Notes under the pieces: generated by a model
What the model was told of the DNA's origin: nothing
Seen by the model: only the letters and a program-made list of their open reading frames with translations
Databases searched by the model: none
Position numbers and translations under genes: made by a program
Origin: Flavobacterium agricola
GTDB lineage: Bacteria; Bacteroidota; Bacteroidia; Flavobacteriales; Flavobacteriaceae
Direction of reading: 5' to 3'
Assembly (NCBI RefSeq): GCF_025919725.1
Contig: NZ_CP081495.1
Span: forward strand, 2,170,001 to 2,234,000
DNA length: 64,000 nt
Shown: piece after piece, positions 9,136 through 19,800 of the stretch
Position numbering within the stretch: the stretch's first letter is position 1
How the letters are laid out: every line of letters begins with the position of its first letter

Positions 9136-9168
9136 AAAAAAACGTCCTTTTAAAAAGGACGTTTTTTT
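9136..9168. terminator. Bidirectional terminator between the YtxH operon and the band-7 gene
   Basis: AAAACGTCCTTTT/AAAAAGGACGTTTT stem with A and T flanks, placed between two convergent transcription units. Confidence 0.85.
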
Positions 9169-10072
9169 ATTTTTTCATATTTTTCATTGATTCTCCAATT
9201 TGATTGGATGCCGTGAAAGAAGCCACCATGTTATTTAACATATCAGAGCCTGCCTGTGGTGAATTAGGCAACAATATTAAGTTTGAATTGTTTTGCCCTC
9301 CAACCGATTGTAAAGTATCATAATGCTGTGTTACTACAATAAGAGCAGAAGCTTCTTGCGAATTAATACCTACATTGTTTAACGTTTCAACAGATTCAAC
9401 TAAACCACGAGCAATTTCTCGTCTTTGATCTGCAATACCTTGCCCTTGCAAACGCTTAGATTCTGCCTCAGCTTTAGCTTTAGCAACAATTCTTATACGT
9501 TCTGCCTCCGCCTCATATTCTGCCGCTGTTTTTTCTCTATCCGCAGCATTAATACGATTCATCGCATTCTTAACCTGTATATCTGGGTCAATATCTGTAA
9601 TTAAGGTATTAATAATGTCGTAACCATACGTTACCATAGCATCATTTAATTCTCTTTTTACAGCAATTGCAATATCATCTTTACGTTCAAAAACATCGTC
9701 TAATTTTAATTTAGGCACCTCAGCTCTAACCACGTCAAAAACATAAGATGTTATTTGGTCTTCAGGATATTCAAGCTTATAAAAGGCTTCGTAAACGCGA
9801 TCTTGAACCACTTTATATTGTACAGAAACTTTCATTTTAACAAAAACATTGTCTTTGGTTTTAGTTTCTATAATAACATCCAATTGTTGAATTCTAAGAT
9901 TTACTCGACCTGCTAATTTATCTATTAATGGTATTTTAAATTGTAAACCAGATTGTCTAATAGAATTGAACTTTCCGAAGCGTTCAACAATAACAGCACT
10001 TTGTTGTTTTACAGTAAACAGTGCTAAAAATAAAATCACTACAACAGCGATTAGTAAATAAATTGGTCCCAT
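9167..10072 (-). CDS. SPFH/band-7 protein (stomatin-like)
   Basis: 301 residues. One N-terminal membrane anchor (about residues 3-20) is followed by the SPFH domain (about 22-190: VIVERFGKF, QQLDVI, DIDPDIQVKNAMNRI), an Ala/Glu-rich coiled coil (about 185-235) and a flexible tail. These proteins form oligomeric membrane scaffolds and often control FtsH-type proteolysis or membrane microdomains. No NfeD partner gene is adjacent. It is divergent from the outer-membrane protein gene at 10111. Confidence 0.93.
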   Translation of the reverse strand: MGPIYLLIAVVVILFLALFTVKQQSAVIVERFGKFNSIRQSGLQFKIPLIDKLAGRVNLRIQQLDVIIETKTKDNVFVKMKVSVQYKVVQDRVYEAFYKLEYPEDQITSYVFDVVRAEVPKLKLDDVFERKDDIAIAVKRELNDAMVTYGYDIINTLITDIDPDIQVKNAMNRINAADREKTAAEYEAEAERIRIVAKAKAEAESKRLQGQGIADQRREIARGLVESVETLNNVGINSQEASALIVVTQHYDTLQSVGGQNNSNLILLPNSPQAGSDMLNNMVASFTASNQIGESMKNMKK

Positions 10073-10110
10073 AACTTAATTGTTAATTAATTCTTAAATA
10101 TAGTCATTTC

Positions 10111-10776
10111 ATGAAAAAAATCAAAACAATTGCAGTGTTAATATGCAGTTTTGCACCAATTATGGTTTTTTCTCAAAATGCTTGGCGAGGAGGAAACAGA
10201 ATTGGGCTAATTGCTGGCCCAAATTTTACACATGTTTTTTCGAGCTGCTTACAAACTCAGGATAAAATGGGATGGACGGCTGGGGCACAAATTAGAGGTA
10301 ACATTCATAATTATTGGAGCGGAATTTATGGTATTCGGTTTTATGAATCTAATTTTGGGGTTGCAACAACCTCGGTAAATGGCGAAGCACAAGAAGTTAT
10401 TTTTACCAACCGAGGGGCTCATGTAAACATTTTAATGAGTTATGTACTGGTACCTAAACATATATCGATAGATATTGGTCCGGTTTTACAAATTAATAAT
10501 AATTTGGCACTCAAAAGAGGTGTAGAAAACAATGTTATAAACGGCACAGCGCTTACTACTAAAGATGTAATAAAAGTTACGCCCATTAACGGTTTAGTTT
10601 ATGTTGGTGCAACTTTAGGAATTAATAGCATTCGGGCAAACATAAATTATACCTTGGGTGTAAATAATTTTTTTAGTAAACTGAATAAGGATGATGATTT
10701 GGTTAGAAGAAATAATAACCAAAAATTTACCGGAAGAACCGGTGTTTTAAGCTGTGTTTTACAAATTAATTTATAA
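10111..10776 (+). CDS. Outer-membrane beta-barrel protein
   Basis: 221 residues with a signal peptide (about residues 1-21, ending VFSQ). Alternating amphipathic strands follow, ending in the hydrophobic/aromatic strand GVLSCVLQINL, the pattern of small porin-like or OmpW/PorT-like barrels in Bacteroidota. It contains glycine turns (GLIAGPNFTH, GATLGINS) and no enzymatic motif. Divergent from the band-7 gene and convergent with gltX across a terminator. The role is not assignable. Confidence 0.8.
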   Translation: MKKIKTIAVLICSFAPIMVFSQNAWRGGNRIGLIAGPNFTHVFSSCLQTQDKMGWTAGAQIRGNIHNYWSGIYGIRFYESNFGVATTSVNGEAQEVIFTNRGAHVNILMSYVLVPKHISIDIGPVLQINNNLALKRGVENNVINGTALTTKDVIKVTPINGLVYVGATLGINSIRANINYTLGVNNFFSKLNKDDDLVRRNNNQKFTGRTGVLSCVLQINL

Positions 10777-10802
10777 AAAAGGCGCTTAATAAGCGCCTTT
10801 TT
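10775..10802. terminator. Bidirectional terminator between the barrel protein and gltX
   Basis: AAGGCGCTT/AAGCGCCTT palindrome with A-rich and T-rich flanks between convergent genes. Confidence 0.85.
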
Positions 10803-10804
10803 AA

Positions 10805-12313
10805 TTATATAGTTTCTATTGCTTTCGTAATACGAGCAATTGTTTCTGGTTTACCAAGAACCTCAACGATATCAAAAAGATGTGGTCCTTTCATTTCGCC
10901 AACTAAACTTAAACGGAAAGGCTGCATTACTTTACCCATTCCAATTTCGTTAACCGTTAGCCATTGTTTAACTGTGTTTTCAATATTTTCTGAAGAAAAA
11001 TCTTCAATCTCATTTAATACAGCAATTAATTGCTTCATTAATTCAGGAGTTTCTTCTTTCCAGTTTTTTAATGCCTTAGCATCGTATTGAGTAGGTGCTA
11101 CAAAGAAATAATCGGCTAAATCAAAAAATTCGGTTGTAAAGTTGGCTCTATCTTTTACCAAAGTTACAATACGAGTAATTTTTTCGATTGGCTCAGTAAA
11201 ACCACGATCAATTAAATCAGATTCAAACAACGAAGCCAATTCAGCATCTGTTTTAGCCATCAAAATTTGGTGGTTAAACCATTTGTTTTTTTCTGGATCA
11301 AACTTAGCTCCGGATTTGTTTACACGTTTTAAATCGAACTTTTCAATTAATTCTTGCATCGAAAAAATTTCTTGTTCGGTTCCATCATTCCATCCTAATA
11401 AGGCTAAGAAGTTTACAACTGCTTCTGGAAAATATCCTTTTTCGCGGTAACCGCTAGAAGTTTCTCCGTTTTCTGCAGTCCATTGCAATGGGAAAACTGG
11501 GAATCCTAATTTATCTCCATCACGTTTTGATAATTTACCATTACCTACCGGTTTTAAAATTAACGGTAAATGCGCAAATTCTGGAGCTTGCCAATCAAAA
11601 GCGCGGTATAACATATAATGCAATGGTAAAGATGGTAACCATTCTTCCCCACGAATTACATGTGTGGTACCTTGTAAATGGTCATCAACAATATTTGCTA
11701 AATGGTACGTTGGCATGCCGTCTGATTTGTACAGCACTTTATCATCTAACAAAGAAGTTTCAAACTTAACTTCTCCACGAATAATATCTTGTAAAACTAA
11801 GGTTTCGTCGATTGGTGTTTTAAAGCGAATTACGTAATTATCGCCGTTGTACAAACGCGCTTCAACTTCTTGTTGCGTCATGTTTAACGACGTTTTAAGT
11901 TCGTTACGCGTAGAATGGTTGTAAATAAATGTTTTTCCGTTGCTTTCAAAAGCTTTGCGCAATTCATCTAATTCTTCAGACGAATCAAACGCATAATATG
12001 CCCAGCCGTTGTGTACCAACTGCATGGCATAATCTTTATATAAATGTTTACGATCGGATTGACGGTAAGGACCATATTTTTCGTTTTTTCCGATAGTTTC
12101 GTCGGGAGAAATACCCAACCAAGCTAAAGCTTCAAAAATATAATCTTCTGCTCCCGGAACAAATCTATTTTGATCTGTATCTTCAATACGAATATAAAAA
12201 GTTCCGTTATGTTTTTTAGCGAATAAGTAATTGAATAAAGCGGTTCTAACCCCACCGATATGCAAAGGTCCTGTAGGACTTGGTGCAAAACGCACGCGAA
12301 CTTCTTGTGACAT
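10805..12313 (-). CDS. gltX: Glutamyl-tRNA synthetase
   Basis: 502-residue class I synthetase that charges tRNA-Glu. The HIGH motif appears as PSPTGPLHIGG (about residues 12-22) and the KMSKS motif as KLSKRDG (about 261-267). The helical anticodon-binding domain follows, and the length is typical. The ATG at 12313 is preceded at a suitable distance by a Bacteroidota -7 element. It is adjacent to, but separately promoted from, the flexirubin genes ending at 12378. Confidence 0.97.
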   Translation of the reverse strand: MSQEVRVRFAPSPTGPLHIGGVRTALFNYLFAKKHNGTFYIRIEDTDQNRFVPGAEDYIFEALAWLGISPDETIGKNEKYGPYRQSDRKHLYKDYAMQLVHNGWAYYAFDSSEELDELRKAFESNGKTFIYNHSTRNELKTSLNMTQQEVEARLYNGDNYVIRFKTPIDETLVLQDIIRGEVKFETSLLDDKVLYKSDGMPTYHLANIVDDHLQGTTHVIRGEEWLPSLPLHYMLYRAFDWQAPEFAHLPLILKPVGNGKLSKRDGDKLGFPVFPLQWTAENGETSSGYREKGYFPEAVVNFLALLGWNDGTEQEIFSMQELIEKFDLKRVNKSGAKFDPEKNKWFNHQILMAKTDAELASLFESDLIDRGFTEPIEKITRIVTLVKDRANFTTEFFDLADYFFVAPTQYDAKALKNWKEETPELMKQLIAVLNEIEDFSSENIENTVKQWLTVNEIGMGKVMQPFRLSLVGEMKGPHLFDIVEVLGKPETIARITKAIETI

Positions 12314-12327
12314 TTTATTTTTTTTTA

Positions 12328-12335
12328 CAAAGATA
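12328..12335 (-). promoter_or_regulatory. Bacteroidota -7 promoter element for gltX
   Basis: TATCTTTG on the minus strand (TANNTTTG consensus), 15 bases before the gltX ATG. Its presence separates gltX from the upstream pigment operon. Confidence 0.55.
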
Positions 12336-12377
12336 CAATTATCCTTAGGTTATAATAAATTAAAATATTGTAAAATA

Positions 12378-13667
12378 TTAAGCTCTTTTATCAATTAAAA
12401 CAATTGGTTTACGGCTTAATGGGTTAAATATTATTTTTTGTAAAGCTTCGGCAGTTGCAACCTCAACTTTTGGCGTTACACGCAATTTGGCTCTAAAATG
12501 ATCTTTAATTGCATCAACATCGGCTTCGGCATCAGCCTTAAATGCAATTTTTATAACAATCTCGTCGGTACCTAATTCGTTGTGCCAAATTTCTATAACA
12601 TGATGCTCGATGTTATCAAAATATGCTAACGCATCGTGCATGGCAGGCGGATACAAGGTTGTACCTTTGTATTTTACCATTTGCTGCTTTCTACCTTCTA
12701 CCGGACCAATACGATAGGTTGTTCTTCCGCATTTACAAACTTCAGCATGTTTACGAACTACATCACCAGTTTTAAAACGAACTAACGGAATGCCTTGCAC
12801 GCCTAATGTTGTAACCACCAATTCACCGCTTTCTCCATCGGGAACTACCTGATCATTTTCGTCTAAAATTTCGGTTATAATTAATTCTGGAATTACGTGA
12901 CCGCCCATAAAATGATCGCATTCGGTAAAAGCTGCTCCCATTTCGGTTGATGCATAGGTAGAATGTAATTTTACATTCCATTTCTCAGCAATTTTTTGAG
13001 CTAAAATGGTTGGTTGTAAATCAGCTGTTCGTAACGCTTCGCCAATACAAACAACAGCTTGAACGCTTGATTCTTGATAAGGAATGTTATTTTTTTCGGC
13101 AAAATCAATCATCTTTAACAAGAAAGAAGGTACGCCAATTAAAAACTTCGGTTTGTATTTAAAAATGCTATCCCATTGCATTTGCGGAATACCAGATCCT
13201 ATTCGGATTACGCCACATTTTAATTCGCGTAAGCCTAAAAAATAAGCCAATCCGGCCATAAAACGACGGTCAATTGTGGTCATTAATTGCACCACATCGC
13301 CCGGTTGTACTCCAGCAATTTGAAACGATGTCATTTCATTAAACGCCAAACGATCTAAATCTGTATCGGTTAAACCAAAAGTTACTGGCGAACCTAAAGT
13401 TCCGGATGTTGTAGCATAATCGCGAATTTCGTGTTGTGGCACACAAAAAAAATCGTCATTATAGGTTTGAATATCGTTTTTGCTGGTTGTGGGTAATTTT
13501 TGTAAATCTTGTAAGATTTTAATGGTGCTTACATCAATACCATGAGCCGCAAATAAACGGCTGTAAAAAGGGGAATTTTTAGCAACAAAAAGTAATTGTT
13601 CTTGCAGTTTAGCTTCTTGCAATTCCTGAATGCTATTTGCTGGTAAATAATGGTTTTGAACTGACAT
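12378..13667 (-). CDS. AMP-dependent acyl ligase (phenylacetate-CoA ligase-like), flexirubin cluster
   Basis: 429-residue adenylate-forming enzyme of the PaaK-like group. The P-loop is TTSGTLGSPVTF (about residues 86-97), followed by YASTEMG (about 238-244), the adenylate-binding FKTGDV (about 297) and a CKCGRT zinc-like motif near 311. It activates an aromatic acid with ATP. With the tyrosine ammonia-lyase at 48.9 kb the likely substrate is p-coumarate (or 4-hydroxycinnamate analogues) loaded onto CoA or the ACP as starter; this is inference. An intact T8 run in the coding strand shows that long homopolymers are read correctly here. Its ATG directly abuts the stop codon of the C45 acyltransferase gene. 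Confidence 0.88.
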   Translation of the reverse strand: MSVQNHYLPANSIQELQEAKLQEQLLFVAKNSPFYSRLFAAHGIDVSTIKILQDLQKLPTTSKNDIQTYNDDFFCVPQHEIRDYATTSGTLGSPVTFGLTDTDLDRLAFNEMTSFQIAGVQPGDVVQLMTTIDRRFMAGLAYFLGLRELKCGVIRIGSGIPQMQWDSIFKYKPKFLIGVPSFLLKMIDFAEKNNIPYQESSVQAVVCIGEALRTADLQPTILAQKIAEKWNVKLHSTYASTEMGAAFTECDHFMGGHVIPELIITEILDENDQVVPDGESGELVVTTLGVQGIPLVRFKTGDVVRKHAEVCKCGRTTYRIGPVEGRKQQMVKYKGTTLYPPAMHDALAYFDNIEHHVIEIWHNELGTDEIVIKIAFKADAEADVDAIKDHFRAKLRVTPKVEVATAEALQKIIFNPLSRKPIVLIDKRA

Positions 13668-15281
13668 TTATAACTTTTTGTTTAATTTTTTAATTGCTTT
13701 TTTGATGCGGTCCTTATCCGTTTGATAAGGAATTTCACAAGCTAAAGCTTGGGTAAAAGCTGCGTGCGCTTGTTTGTACATTTTTTGTTGGTTAAACACA
13801 CGTCCGGCAATATCATATGCTTGCCAAAGGTCGGGATTTAGCCGAATTAATTGCTGTATTTTTTCTTCAGAAATAAAAACGTTTTGTTTTAAATCGGTTT
13901 CAATTTCTTTTTTTATGTTTTTATACGCCAAATAGGTAGGATGTTTTTGAGCGATAAAGCTTGAATCGGCTGGAATAGTTACTGCATCATCAAACAAAAC
14001 AGCATTTGAATGCGATGCATTAAAAATTTGGTTTAAATCATAACAAACCATTGCACCTAATTGATATGGGGAAGATGAAACCCACATTTTAAGCTTATTT
14101 GGCTCGAAAAGCACAGCATGATGTGCCATTAATTGGTTTAAAGCTTTTTCGTTTCCTAACCCAATAAATTCATTATTTAAACCTTGGGTAGAACGCAGCA
14201 TTTCGGTCAGGTTTTCAGGATTCCAAACGGTTTGCTTTTCAAAGTTTTCTTCAATTACCTCAAAACGATATTGCGTGTGGCTGTTTGCTACATGTTCTTG
14301 ATTTCGATCATCGGCCGTGTACGTTTCGGACTGAAAATGATTGGTGCAAATTAAAAAATCTTGATTGGGTTCGTAAACATCAAACTTATTGGGCGACATT
14401 TCAATAACCACCGCTTTATTGTCGGCAGCCGATCCAATCAGCAAACTTTCTGACACAAAAACTTCTTTGCTTTTAGCAATGGTAATGGCTTGCTCAATAT
14501 TTTCAGCTTGTTCTAAAATTTGTCGCGCAACCATAGAAACAGGCGTTTTTGCTTTTAACGGAATATCCGATTTGGCTGCGTTTAAACTTACCGAAATGCC
14601 TTTAACGTTCATTCCAGAAACAACACCAACCATTCCGGGCCAAGAAATTGATGCAAAGGCAAAACCTTGATCAGGATTTACAAATTGCACCATTTTGTTT
14701 TGAGCAAAGGCATCGCCCGCATAAAAATCAAAATTACGCCCAATTAATACATCACCATCGGTTGTATTTGCACCCCAAACAGCTAAGGAAGAACAGCCAA
14801 CCAAAGCCAAATCTTGCATGGCATGCCCAATATCGTGCGCACCGTGCAAATATAATGCACGTTGGAACTTAGGAGCTACCCAATTGTACGAATCTGAGGA
14901 GAATTGCGACAACATATAAATTTCGCGCAAATGCGAATCTGTGATATGCAAATGCATATCACGGTTGTACCAACGTAAAAACTTAATTAATAATTTTTGT
15001 TTGAATTTAGATGGAATGTTTGTTTCTATATTATCAAAAAAAGATTTTTCTTGAAACTGATATAAATCTTGAGTTAGCAATCCGGTATAATATCCTATTT
15101 CTTCAGGCGAACCGCTTACCATTAATTCCCAATTGTTGTATTTATTTTTTTGCAGAAAATGATGCTGAACCTTTTTAAAGCTATCCGTTTCTACTTGCAA
15201 AGGCTGATTTAAAGCAATTGGCTGTAAATCGGGAGTAAACGTTAACGATTTTTTTACCCGCAACTTGTTATTTGCAAACAT
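13668..15281 (-). CDS. C45-type autoproteolytic acyltransferase/hydrolase
   Basis: 537 residues of the acyl-CoA:6-aminopenicillanate acyltransferase (AAT/C45) Ntn-hydrolase family. The predicted nucleophile is Cys163 in VGCSSLAVWG, where autocatalytic cleavage would expose it. Downstream family elements include GRNFDFYAGDAF and PGMVGVVSGMN. The final 60 residues form a TPR-like tail (LWQAYDIAGRVFNQQKMYKQAHAAF). There is no clear signal peptide, though the N-terminus is basic. In this locus an Ntn acyltransferase could form or edit the polyene-resorcinol ester. Known family members transfer acyl groups from CoA or cleave amides; the role here is inference. Confidence 0.8.
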   Translation of the reverse strand: MFANNKLRVKKSLTFTPDLQPIALNQPLQVETDSFKKVQHHFLQKNKYNNWELMVSGSPEEIGYYTGLLTQDLYQFQEKSFFDNIETNIPSKFKQKLLIKFLRWYNRDMHLHITDSHLREIYMLSQFSSDSYNWVAPKFQRALYLHGAHDIGHAMQDLALVGCSSLAVWGANTTDGDVLIGRNFDFYAGDAFAQNKMVQFVNPDQGFAFASISWPGMVGVVSGMNVKGISVSLNAAKSDIPLKAKTPVSMVARQILEQAENIEQAITIAKSKEVFVSESLLIGSAADNKAVVIEMSPNKFDVYEPNQDFLICTNHFQSETYTADDRNQEHVANSHTQYRFEVIEENFEKQTVWNPENLTEMLRSTQGLNNEFIGLGNEKALNQLMAHHAVLFEPNKLKMWVSSSPYQLGAMVCYDLNQIFNASHSNAVLFDDAVTIPADSSFIAQKHPTYLAYKNIKKEIETDLKQNVFISEEKIQQLIRLNPDLWQAYDIAGRVFNQQKMYKQAHAAFTQALACEIPYQTDKDRIKKAIKKLNKKL

Positions 15282-15314
15282 GCAAATAAACCCAAAACGC
15301 CAATTTGTATTTCT

Positions 15315-16835
15315 TTAAATCTGATCATTAATTTTATTTAGTAAATAATTTTTACCTAATATTTCGCTACAAGTTGCAACAGCACCAATGGTAACGCCTA
15401 AAATACCATGCATATTTACGCCTTGCCCCGTAAAATAAAGATTTTTAATTTTAGATTGTGGCGCAATAAAATGACGCAAAGGTTGGGTTGCATCTTTTAC
15501 CGGACCGTATAAATTGCCTTGGTTACCGCCAATGTAATCGCGGTAAGAAAGGGGAGAAGCGGTATGCACGGATGTTATGGCCGTTTTTAATTCCGGAATT
15601 ATTGTTTCTGCTTTTTTAAGCAGCACCTGGGTTATATCGGTTTTAACTTGTTCGTAAGCTGTACCACGCAAACTTGGGTTAGCTACCGTATTTTTAGTTG
15701 TTTTCCAGTTTTTAACCGCATCAAAATCCATATAAGTTAAAATACAAATGCTTTCTGCAAAGGCAGGATTTGATTTAGATGCGCTCATTACCAAAACCAT
15801 TTTAGAAAACTTTTGATTGATTGGAACTATTTGTAACGAATCCGCTTCTGAAACATGTAAATAAATGTTATGATTTGCGTATTTAACCGAATTGGGTTTT
15901 AGCTGAATAAAAACAGTAAATGACGCTACCGTATCTTCTAAACTTAAAATACGATTGCTATATGCCTTTTTAAACTGATTTAAACCTACTTGATGCAACG
16001 TAGTTTTTGGATCAATATTGGATATAAACGCTTTTGCGTGCACTTTTACATTGTTTTTTAACACTGCAGCATTAATTTCACCTTCGTTAACCTCATAACC
16101 AAGCACTTCGGCATGTTTAAAAAGCTCCACCTTATGTTTGCGTAATTGTTGCACCAACAAGCGTGTAATTTGGCTGCCTCCGCCTAAACATCGAAACGCA
16201 CTTTGTATGTACGAATTCATAATTAATGCGTGCATATAAAACGGAGTATTTTTATAACCTGCATATAAAAAGCTATTTCCGCATAAAACGGCTTGTAGTT
16301 TTTTATTCGTTGTAAGTTGTTCTAAGTAAGATGCGAGCGAAAGGCTAAAAATAGCTGCATCGTATTGTCCTTCTGCTTGCATATTATATAGCGGAAATTG
16401 CGCACATATATTTTGAATATCTGCAACATATTGCTTTAACGCTTTTTCTTGATCTGGAAAAAATGGAGATAATTGCTTTACAAAATTATCATAACCTTGT
16501 GCTAATGGATAACGTGTTGTATCATCTTCAAAACAAACCCAATCAAACGCATCGACATCTAATTGTTGCAGTTTCAAATCTGACATAATGCCCAGGTATG
16601 AAAAATAGGTGTGTAAATTTTGTCCGGGTAGCAAACCACCAATGTAATGCACACCGGTATCAAAAATTGTTTTGTTGCGCACAAAAGTTTGTAAACATCC
16701 GCCGTATTGGTTGTTTTTTTCTAAAACGCAAACCTTTTTACCTTCTTTAGCTAAAAGCAATGCCGAAACCAGGCCGCCTAAACCGCTGCCTACAACAAGA
16801 ACGTCATATAAAGTTGTTGCATTAATTTTTGACAA
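15315..16835 (-). CDS. FAD-dependent desaturase-like oxidoreductase (CrtI/RetSat type)
   Basis: 506 residues. The N-terminal dinucleotide fold VGSGLGGLVSALLLAKEG (about residues 15-32) is followed by the second FAD motif EKNNQYGGCLQTF. The C-terminal FAD-contact region is LYFTGQGVNMHGILGVTIGA, as in phytoene desaturases and retinol saturases. Such enzymes add or saturate double bonds in polyenes, which fits aryl-polyene tailoring. It is found in many flexirubin loci. Its start overlaps the end of the RND fusion gene by 14 bases, consistent with one operon. Confidence 0.88.
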   Translation of the reverse strand: MSKINATTLYDVLVVGSGLGGLVSALLLAKEGKKVCVLEKNNQYGGCLQTFVRNKTIFDTGVHYIGGLLPGQNLHTYFSYLGIMSDLKLQQLDVDAFDWVCFEDDTTRYPLAQGYDNFVKQLSPFFPDQEKALKQYVADIQNICAQFPLYNMQAEGQYDAAIFSLSLASYLEQLTTNKKLQAVLCGNSFLYAGYKNTPFYMHALIMNSYIQSAFRCLGGGSQITRLLVQQLRKHKVELFKHAEVLGYEVNEGEINAAVLKNNVKVHAKAFISNIDPKTTLHQVGLNQFKKAYSNRILSLEDTVASFTVFIQLKPNSVKYANHNIYLHVSEADSLQIVPINQKFSKMVLVMSASKSNPAFAESICILTYMDFDAVKNWKTTKNTVANPSLRGTAYEQVKTDITQVLLKKAETIIPELKTAITSVHTASPLSYRDYIGGNQGNLYGPVKDATQPLRHFIAPQSKIKNLYFTGQGVNMHGILGVTIGAVATCSEILGKNYLLNKINDQI

Positions 16836-19800
16836 AATGGGTAATATTATAAGTTTGATACGTTATTTTATACCCTAAATGTAGTAAAACCGAATTGAAA
16901 TCGGGGTTGTACAACAACACAATTTCTGTAAAACCTTGTAATTGAGTTGGTTCAAAAGTTGTTACATCAATTGTTTTAGAAATCAGTAATTTTGAAATTC
17001 CGGCAACAGGTGTTACAACATATTGAATGTTTCTGTGTATTAAAATGTAATTAGATTGTGCTACGGCACGTTTTTCTATATCAGCAATATGGGTATAAAT
17101 TTTTCGAGTGCTTTGCTGTAAAGCCAAAATACAATCTAATTGGCCGTAATCATCAGCCCAATGCATCAATTTTTCTTTTTTACCAAAAAAAGCATTTAGT
17201 GCGTGGTAGTTTTGCTTGTTTTGCTCAAAATCTGAACGAACGGCCTGAATTACTTCTTCCTCTTTATACAAATAACTCAAAAGTAATTTCTTTTTAAAAT
17301 AATTTGCATCTTCTAACTGCAAGCGCAACGCATCAAATTCAACTTTAAAATACGCTGCAATATTTTTCGCCTTTTCAGAATAAGTTGTTCCAAAAGCTAA
17401 ATCAGCATGTAAAATACGTTTGCCCACGCTGGTACTTAAGGTTCCGTCATAAGCAATAAAATCGCCTTTAGGCATAACTTCGCTATGTCCGTGTATATAA
17501 AACGGAACAATATCTAGCTGCAGCTGATCGGCCAAATAAAATGCACCTTTATGAAAACGTTTAACCGAATTATCGTACGACCGGGTACCTTCGGGAAAAA
17601 CAACAATAGAATAACCCATTGCTATTTTATCTTTCAGTAATTCGGCACCATTTTCTATGCCTTTAGAAACTGGATAAAACCCAGCGGCACGAACAATACG
17701 ACCGAAAATAGGAGAATTCCAAACCCAATCATTCACAAAAAAGATAATTTTTGGCACGCGCATTCCAATAAGCAACGTATCTAAAAACGAAGCGTGATTG
17801 GCGATAATTACAGCAGGTTTTGCAAAAGTTTCGCCATACGGATTGTAGAACTTATTTTTAATAAATGGATTTAGATTGATAATTAACGTCATGTATTTTG
17901 ACATAAGCCAACTAAACCAACCTTGCTTTTTTTGTTTAGAAACGGGTAAAACTAAAAATACCAATCGGCCTAAAACGGAAACAGAAATAGAAATGATTCC
18001 GTAAAAAATAAAGAATAAAACGCTTAAAATAAATAAACGAATTGTGTACGGAGAAAGTCCTTTTTTAACGCGATTTACTACCATAATTTTAAAAATCATG
18101 GGGTAAAAAACAAAGGTGATAATAACAGCAGCAAAAACACCTAAAAGCGAAACGCTAGCAATAGAAAGCAAGGCCGGATGTTTAGCAAAAATTAAGGCAC
18201 CAATGGCTAAAACGGTTGTAAGTACAGCCAATAAAATAGAGGTACGGTAAGTTTGTAATTCGTTAGCGCCTGTGGTATATTCTTTTTGTAAAGCCGATGT
18301 CATAAAAATGGCAAAATCTACCCCATGTCCAAAAACCAAAGTACAAACAATTGCACTAAAGATATTTAATTCTAAACCAAAAGCGCCCATTAATCCGGCA
18401 GTAACTAATCCGGTTAAAGCAATAGGTAACATGCTAAAAAGTACCCATTCTAATCGTTTAAAAAAGAACCACAAAATAGCAATTACAGCTAAAATAGAAT
18501 AATCAATTAAATGATTAAAATCGGTTTTTAGTTGTCCTAAATACGTTTCGTTTAACTGCTTGCGATCAATAACCAAAACTTCTGGCAAACTTTCTATTTC
18601 AGTAATAAAAGCTTCACGATGCACTTCATCTAACTTAACCAAAGTTGCATTGGTAATAAATCCGTTTTTCTCGGTTACAAAATCTGCAACGGCTAATGCC
18701 TGAATAGCATTATAATCGGCTAATTGTAAAGCAGAAAAACCAGCATCTAATTTGTTGTAAAAGGATTGATGCGCATCGAGCGAAAAACCATATTTTTCTC
18801 CCTCAGTTACTAAAATCTTCTTTGTATTATTTTTATGCTTATCCCAAAAATTGGCCCATTTTGCAAAAGCTTGATGCTGCTCTTTTTCCGATTGAACCGC
18901 TGGTTGTAAACCGGTAAATTGAATTATTTTTTGTTGTGCAATAGCTTGTTGTAAAACCGAATCTATTTGCTTTTGATGCGTTAGCACGGCATCAAAATTG
19001 GTACCGTAACTTACTACATAAACCGATTTTGCTTGGTTATGCAGTAAAGCATCTAATTTATTTTCAACCGTTTTTAAATGATTGGGCATAAAATTTAAGC
19101 CTGCCAAATCGTTGTTATATTGCACCTTAGTAAAGGTAAATAAGCTAATAAAAATTACTACCAAGCAGGTAACAATTAACGCTTTGTTTTTTTCGAACGG
19201 ATATGCTGCTATTTTATCAACAATAGAATTTTTAGCATTCTCCGTTTTAGGTTTATAAATGTGCGGAATAATTAACAAGGAAAAAATAGCCGAAGAAAGA
19301 ATAGCAACAGATGCAAAAACGCCCAAATCTATTAACGCTTCGCTATGTACAAAAAGCAAACACAAAAAGGCAACCGCATTGGTTGCAGCGCTCATAATTA
19401 AAGGTTTGGTAATTTCTTTATATAATTCTTTCGGATCGTTATGACGTTTAAAATGGGTTAAAATATGCAACGCATAATCAATTGTTATTCCAACCAAAAC
19501 AGCAGAAATACTTAATGATATAGCAGAAATAGTTGTTTTTAATAACGCCAAAATGGCCAAAGCAAAAGCTCCGGCAAAAATAGTTGGAATAAAAATAATT
19601 ATTGGAATACTAATGCGGCGGTAAAACAGAACCAACAAAACCATTAACGTGGTCATAGAAACCAAAATGGTAGAAAAAATGTCTGATTTTATTTGTTGTG
19701 CATTCGCATCAGCTACCAAAGCAGCGCCAAATAAACTTACCTGTGCTTGGTTAGCGAATTCTGTATTAAGTTGGGTTTGAATGGTGGTCAGATAATTCAC

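Noticed and set aside
19797..19800. GTGA overlap as a real stop/start junction of two separate RND genes
   Set aside because: The first part would end before membrane segment 2, and the second would start inside a periplasmic domain. The RND/MMPL family has these in one chain, and the conserved sequence continues through the A7 run.
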